Shown here one piece after another: positions 6,460 to 7,841 of a stretch of 7,841 nt of DNA (position 1 is the first letter of the stretch; every line of letters begins with the position of its first letter). A program made the translations under genes and the position numbers. Source of the stretch: a bacterium (lineage in GTDB: Bacteria; Actinomycetota; Acidimicrobiia; Acidimicrobiales; CATQHL01); contig JAPONU010000180.1 in assembly GCA_026713745.1 (NCBI GenBank), positions 1-7,841 on the forward strand. The letters run 5' to 3'. The notes beneath the pieces were generated by a model that saw only the letters and a list, made by a program, of their open reading frames with translations, had not been told where the DNA came from and searched no databases.

Positions 6460-7268
6460 CAGCAGACCCCGGCCCCGACGAGCGTCTCGTGGAAGCCGGC
6501 GATGGCCTCGGTGGTTCGCTCGGGCTGCTCCAGCAACGGCGCGTGGCCGCAGTCGTCGATGATCTCGAGCCGGGCCCCGTCGATGAGGTCGCGGTAGCGC
6601 TCCCCGTGCGCCAGCGGGACGAGGCGATCGTCACTCCCCCACAGCACCAGGGTCGGAGCCGTGACGCGGTGCAGCCGCAGGTGGAGCTTCGGATTGCAGC
6701 AGAAGGGCTGCCAGGCCAGGCGGGCGAAGCTCGTCTTCTCCTTGAAGGCGCGCATGAGCATGTCGAGGTCGGGCTCGGGAGGGATGACGCGCAGGGCCAA
6801 CTCCTGATCCGAGAAGAGCGACGCCCGGAGTTCGTCGGGGTTCATGCCGAAGATGTCCTCGACTGGGTGCTCGGGGAGGTCGAGACCGATGGGGTCGACC
6901 ATCACCAGGCTGCGCACCTTCGACGGCTGGTGCACCGCCAACTCCGCACCCAGCCATCCCCCGAGGGAGGCCCCGACGACATGGACCGCCTCCAACCCGA
7001 GCGCGTCCAGCAGGTCGAGGTAGAAGTAGACGAGGTCCTCCATGCCGTCGATCCACTCGAGCCGGTCGGACTCCCCGAAGCCTGGATGATCCGGCGAGAT
7101 CACGTCGAAGTTCTTGGCCAGCAGATCGTGGAAGGGCAGCCAGATTCCGGCACCCGCAGCAGGATGCAGGAAAAGCAACTCCTCGCCCGCGCCGGCGCGC
7201 ATCACGTGTATGCGCCCGCCACCCAGATCGAGATGCTGGGCTACGTACTGGCCAGCCTGACCGTTCAT
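6459..7268 (-). CDS. Alpha/beta-fold hydrolase
   Basis: A 269-residue cytoplasmic hydrolase with no signal peptide. Seen: HPAAG at 35-39 (oxyanion-hole loop, HG-x-x variant), DHPGFGESD at 60-68, the nucleophile elbow GASLG with Ser101, the acid in WGSDDRLVP (Asp213 or Asp214), and CGHAPLLEQP with the catalytic His242. A cap insertion spans about 130-195. The order and spacing are those of the esterase, C-C hydrolase and amidase-like proteins of this fold. The start is the ATG at 7268: the frame is open further upstream, but residues before it lack family character, and extending it would run into the divergent gene. It is the first gene of the minus-strand run and overlaps the monooxygenase start by one base. 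A partner role, hydrolysing the monooxygenase product as RutD does beside RutA, is plausible but only inferred. Confidence 0.93.
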   Translation of the reverse strand: MNGQAGQYVAQHLDLGGGRIHVMRAGAGEELLFLHPAAGAGIWLPFHDLLAKNFDVISPDHPGFGESDRLEWIDGMEDLVYFYLDLLDALGLEAVHVVGASLGGWLGAELAVHQPSKVRSLVMVDPIGLDLPEHPVEDIFGMNPDELRASLFSDQELALRVIPPEPDLDMLMRAFKEKTSFARLAWQPFCCNPKLHLRLHRVTAPTLVLWGSDDRLVPLAHGERYRDLIDGARLEIIDDCGHAPLLEQPERTTEAIAGFHETLVGAGVC

Positions 7269-7290
7269 CCCCCGATTCCCCCGGTTCGGG

Positions 7291-7318
7291 ACTATACACG
7301 CGGCGGCAATCCTGGGAA
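7291..7318 (-). promoter_or_regulatory. Candidate promoter of the hydrolase-led operon
   Basis: On the minus strand, TTCCCA (7318-7313) and TATAGT (7296-7291) are separated by 16 bases, each close to the sigma-70 -35 and -10 consensus. Transcription would start near 7284, giving a leader of about 15 bases. That leader contains two GGGGG tracts before the ATG; the upstream one is nine bases from it. Confidence 0.35.
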
Positions 7319-7479
7319 TAATGCCCGGTTGTTCCGAAACGGTTCCCCGTACCACCGGATCAGCGAGTGCCACCCGGGCCGGCCCCTCGGTCGGCCACGT
7401 CAGGCCACCTACGGTCAGGCGCATCGGAGCCTTCGGCAGCAGCACGGAAGCTGTCTGTAGTATTCGCCGGTATGGGGGG

Positions 7480-7504
7480 AATCCCGGTCCCGGTGGACCG
7501 GATT
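7480..7504. repeat. Imperfect inverted repeat upstream of the divergent permease
   Basis: AATCCCGGTCC (7480-7490) and GGACCGGATT (7495-7504) pair over 10 bp with one bulged C around the loop CGGT. It ends 23 bases before the GTG at 7528. It could be an mRNA hairpin or a repressor site. Confidence 0.55.
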
Positions 7505-7510
7505 GAAGTC

Positions 7511-7518
7511 GGGCGAGG
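7511..7518 (+). promoter_or_regulatory. Ribosome binding site of the divergent permease
   Basis: GGGCGAGG lies nine bases before the GTG at 7528. It supports that start for a gene that has no ATG nearby in frame. Confidence 0.55.
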
Positions 7519-7527
7519 TACGCCCGC

Positions 7528-7841
7528 GTGAGTGACGTCCTGAACGCCACGGTGCTGGCGGGCGTGCCCTTGCTGCTGGCGGCCCTCGGGGGCGTGATCG
7601 CCCAGCGCTCGGGCGTTCTCAACATCGCCCTCGAGGGATTGATGCTGATCGGCGCATTCGTCGCGGCATGGGCTGCGGCCACCCTCGGATCCGAACAGGC
7701 CGGGTTCTGGTTCGCATTGCTGTTCGGGGCCGCCTTCGGACTGCTCCTGGGCTGGATCACCGTGGGACTGCGCGGTGACCAGGTCGTCGTGGGTATCGCC
7801 TTCAACATCCTGGCCCTCGGCGCCACCAGCTACCTGTTCGA
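7528..7841 (+). CDS. Second BMP-type ABC importer permease (NupQ-like), 3' end outside window
   Basis: 104 codons are visible from a GTG start. Residues 27-43 carry RSGVLNIALEGLMLIGA, the hallmark loop of the NupQ/YufQ half of BMP-type permeases (compare FNVGGEGQ in the other permease). Hydrophobic spans lie at about 8-25, 38-53, 59-77 and from about 85 on. Family members are about 300-320 residues, so roughly a third is seen. Known: BMP importers need two different permeases, normally encoded side by side. Here this one is on the opposite strand, five genes away from the NupP-like permease. It may complete that importer or open a second transport operon to the right; the window cannot decide. 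Confidence 0.9.
   Translation, partial: MSDVLNATVLAGVPLLLAALGGVIAQRSGVLNIALEGLMLIGAFVAAWAAATLGSEQAGFWFALLFGAAFGLLLGWITVGLRGDQVVVGIAFNILALGATSYLF

Larger units (their letters stand above)
7269..7527. promoter_or_regulatory. Divergent intergenic region
   Basis: 259 bases between the divergently read hydrolase and permease genes. Both transcripts must start in or beyond it, so it is the natural control region for the locus. It holds a candidate minus-strand promoter near the hydrolase, a bulged inverted repeat close to the permease, and a 10-bp palindrome GGGCCGGCCC at 7376-7385. I recognise no known riboswitch and no small gene. Confidence 0.6.

Noticed and set aside
7376..7385. GGGCCGGCCC palindrome
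   Set aside because: It is a short all-GC palindrome, expected by chance in DNA of this composition.
7458..7463. TAGTAT as a -10 box for the plus-strand permease
   Set aside because: No -35 match at suitable spacing was found; four of six matches alone is not enough.
7269..7527. Purine or guanidine riboswitch before the importer genes
   Set aside because: I looked because such importers can be riboswitch-controlled, but saw no conserved core on either strand.
7269..7826. N-terminal extension of the alpha/beta hydrolase to about 455 residues
   Set aside because: The extra stretch lacks hydrolase features, is antisense to the divergent permease, and the 269-residue form from 7268 matches the family.

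Overview
The window is GC-rich throughout, uses GTG starts freely (four of seven genes if the long permease form is counted), and encodes a lipoprotein with an acidic, proline-rich linker behind its lipid-anchored cysteine. This points to a high-GC actinobacterium, possibly an Acidimicrobiia-like environmental lineage. That placement is an inference from style; no marker gene is present.

Layout. Six genes lie head to tail on the minus strand and read from right to left: an alpha/beta hydrolase (7268-6459), a luciferase-like flavin monooxygenase (6459-5317, overlapping the hydrolase stop by one base), a BMP-family substrate-binding lipoprotein (5195-4038), a double-domain ABC ATPase (4003-2438), an inner-membrane permease (2343-1303, or from 2415), and the first 428 residues of a HyuA-type ATP-dependent hydantoinase/oxoprolinase subunit (1286 to the left edge). 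A 259-base divergent gap (7269-7527) separates this block from a seventh gene on the plus strand (7528 to the right edge), the start of a second BMP-type permease.

How the genes fit together. The lipoprotein, ATPase and permease are a nucleoside/purine-type (BmpA-NupOPQ-like) importer. The second permease such importers need is absent from the minus-strand run; the divergent gene could supply it. The enzymes around the importer (flavin monooxygenase, alpha/beta hydrolase, ATP-dependent cyclic-amide hydrolase) would suit uptake and oxidative or hydrolytic opening of a nitrogen heterocycle or lactam. The substrate cannot be read from the sequence.

Unexplained structure sits mainly at gene junctions: a perfect 18-bp inverted repeat inside the first codons of the ATPase gene; three 8-bp elements at an exact 17-bp period before the permease; an 11-bp duplication across the ATPase stop codon; a C/A-rich, G-poor 121-base leader before the lipoprotein; a 30-bp minisatellite encoding the lipoprotein linker; and a bulged inverted repeat just upstream of the divergent permease.
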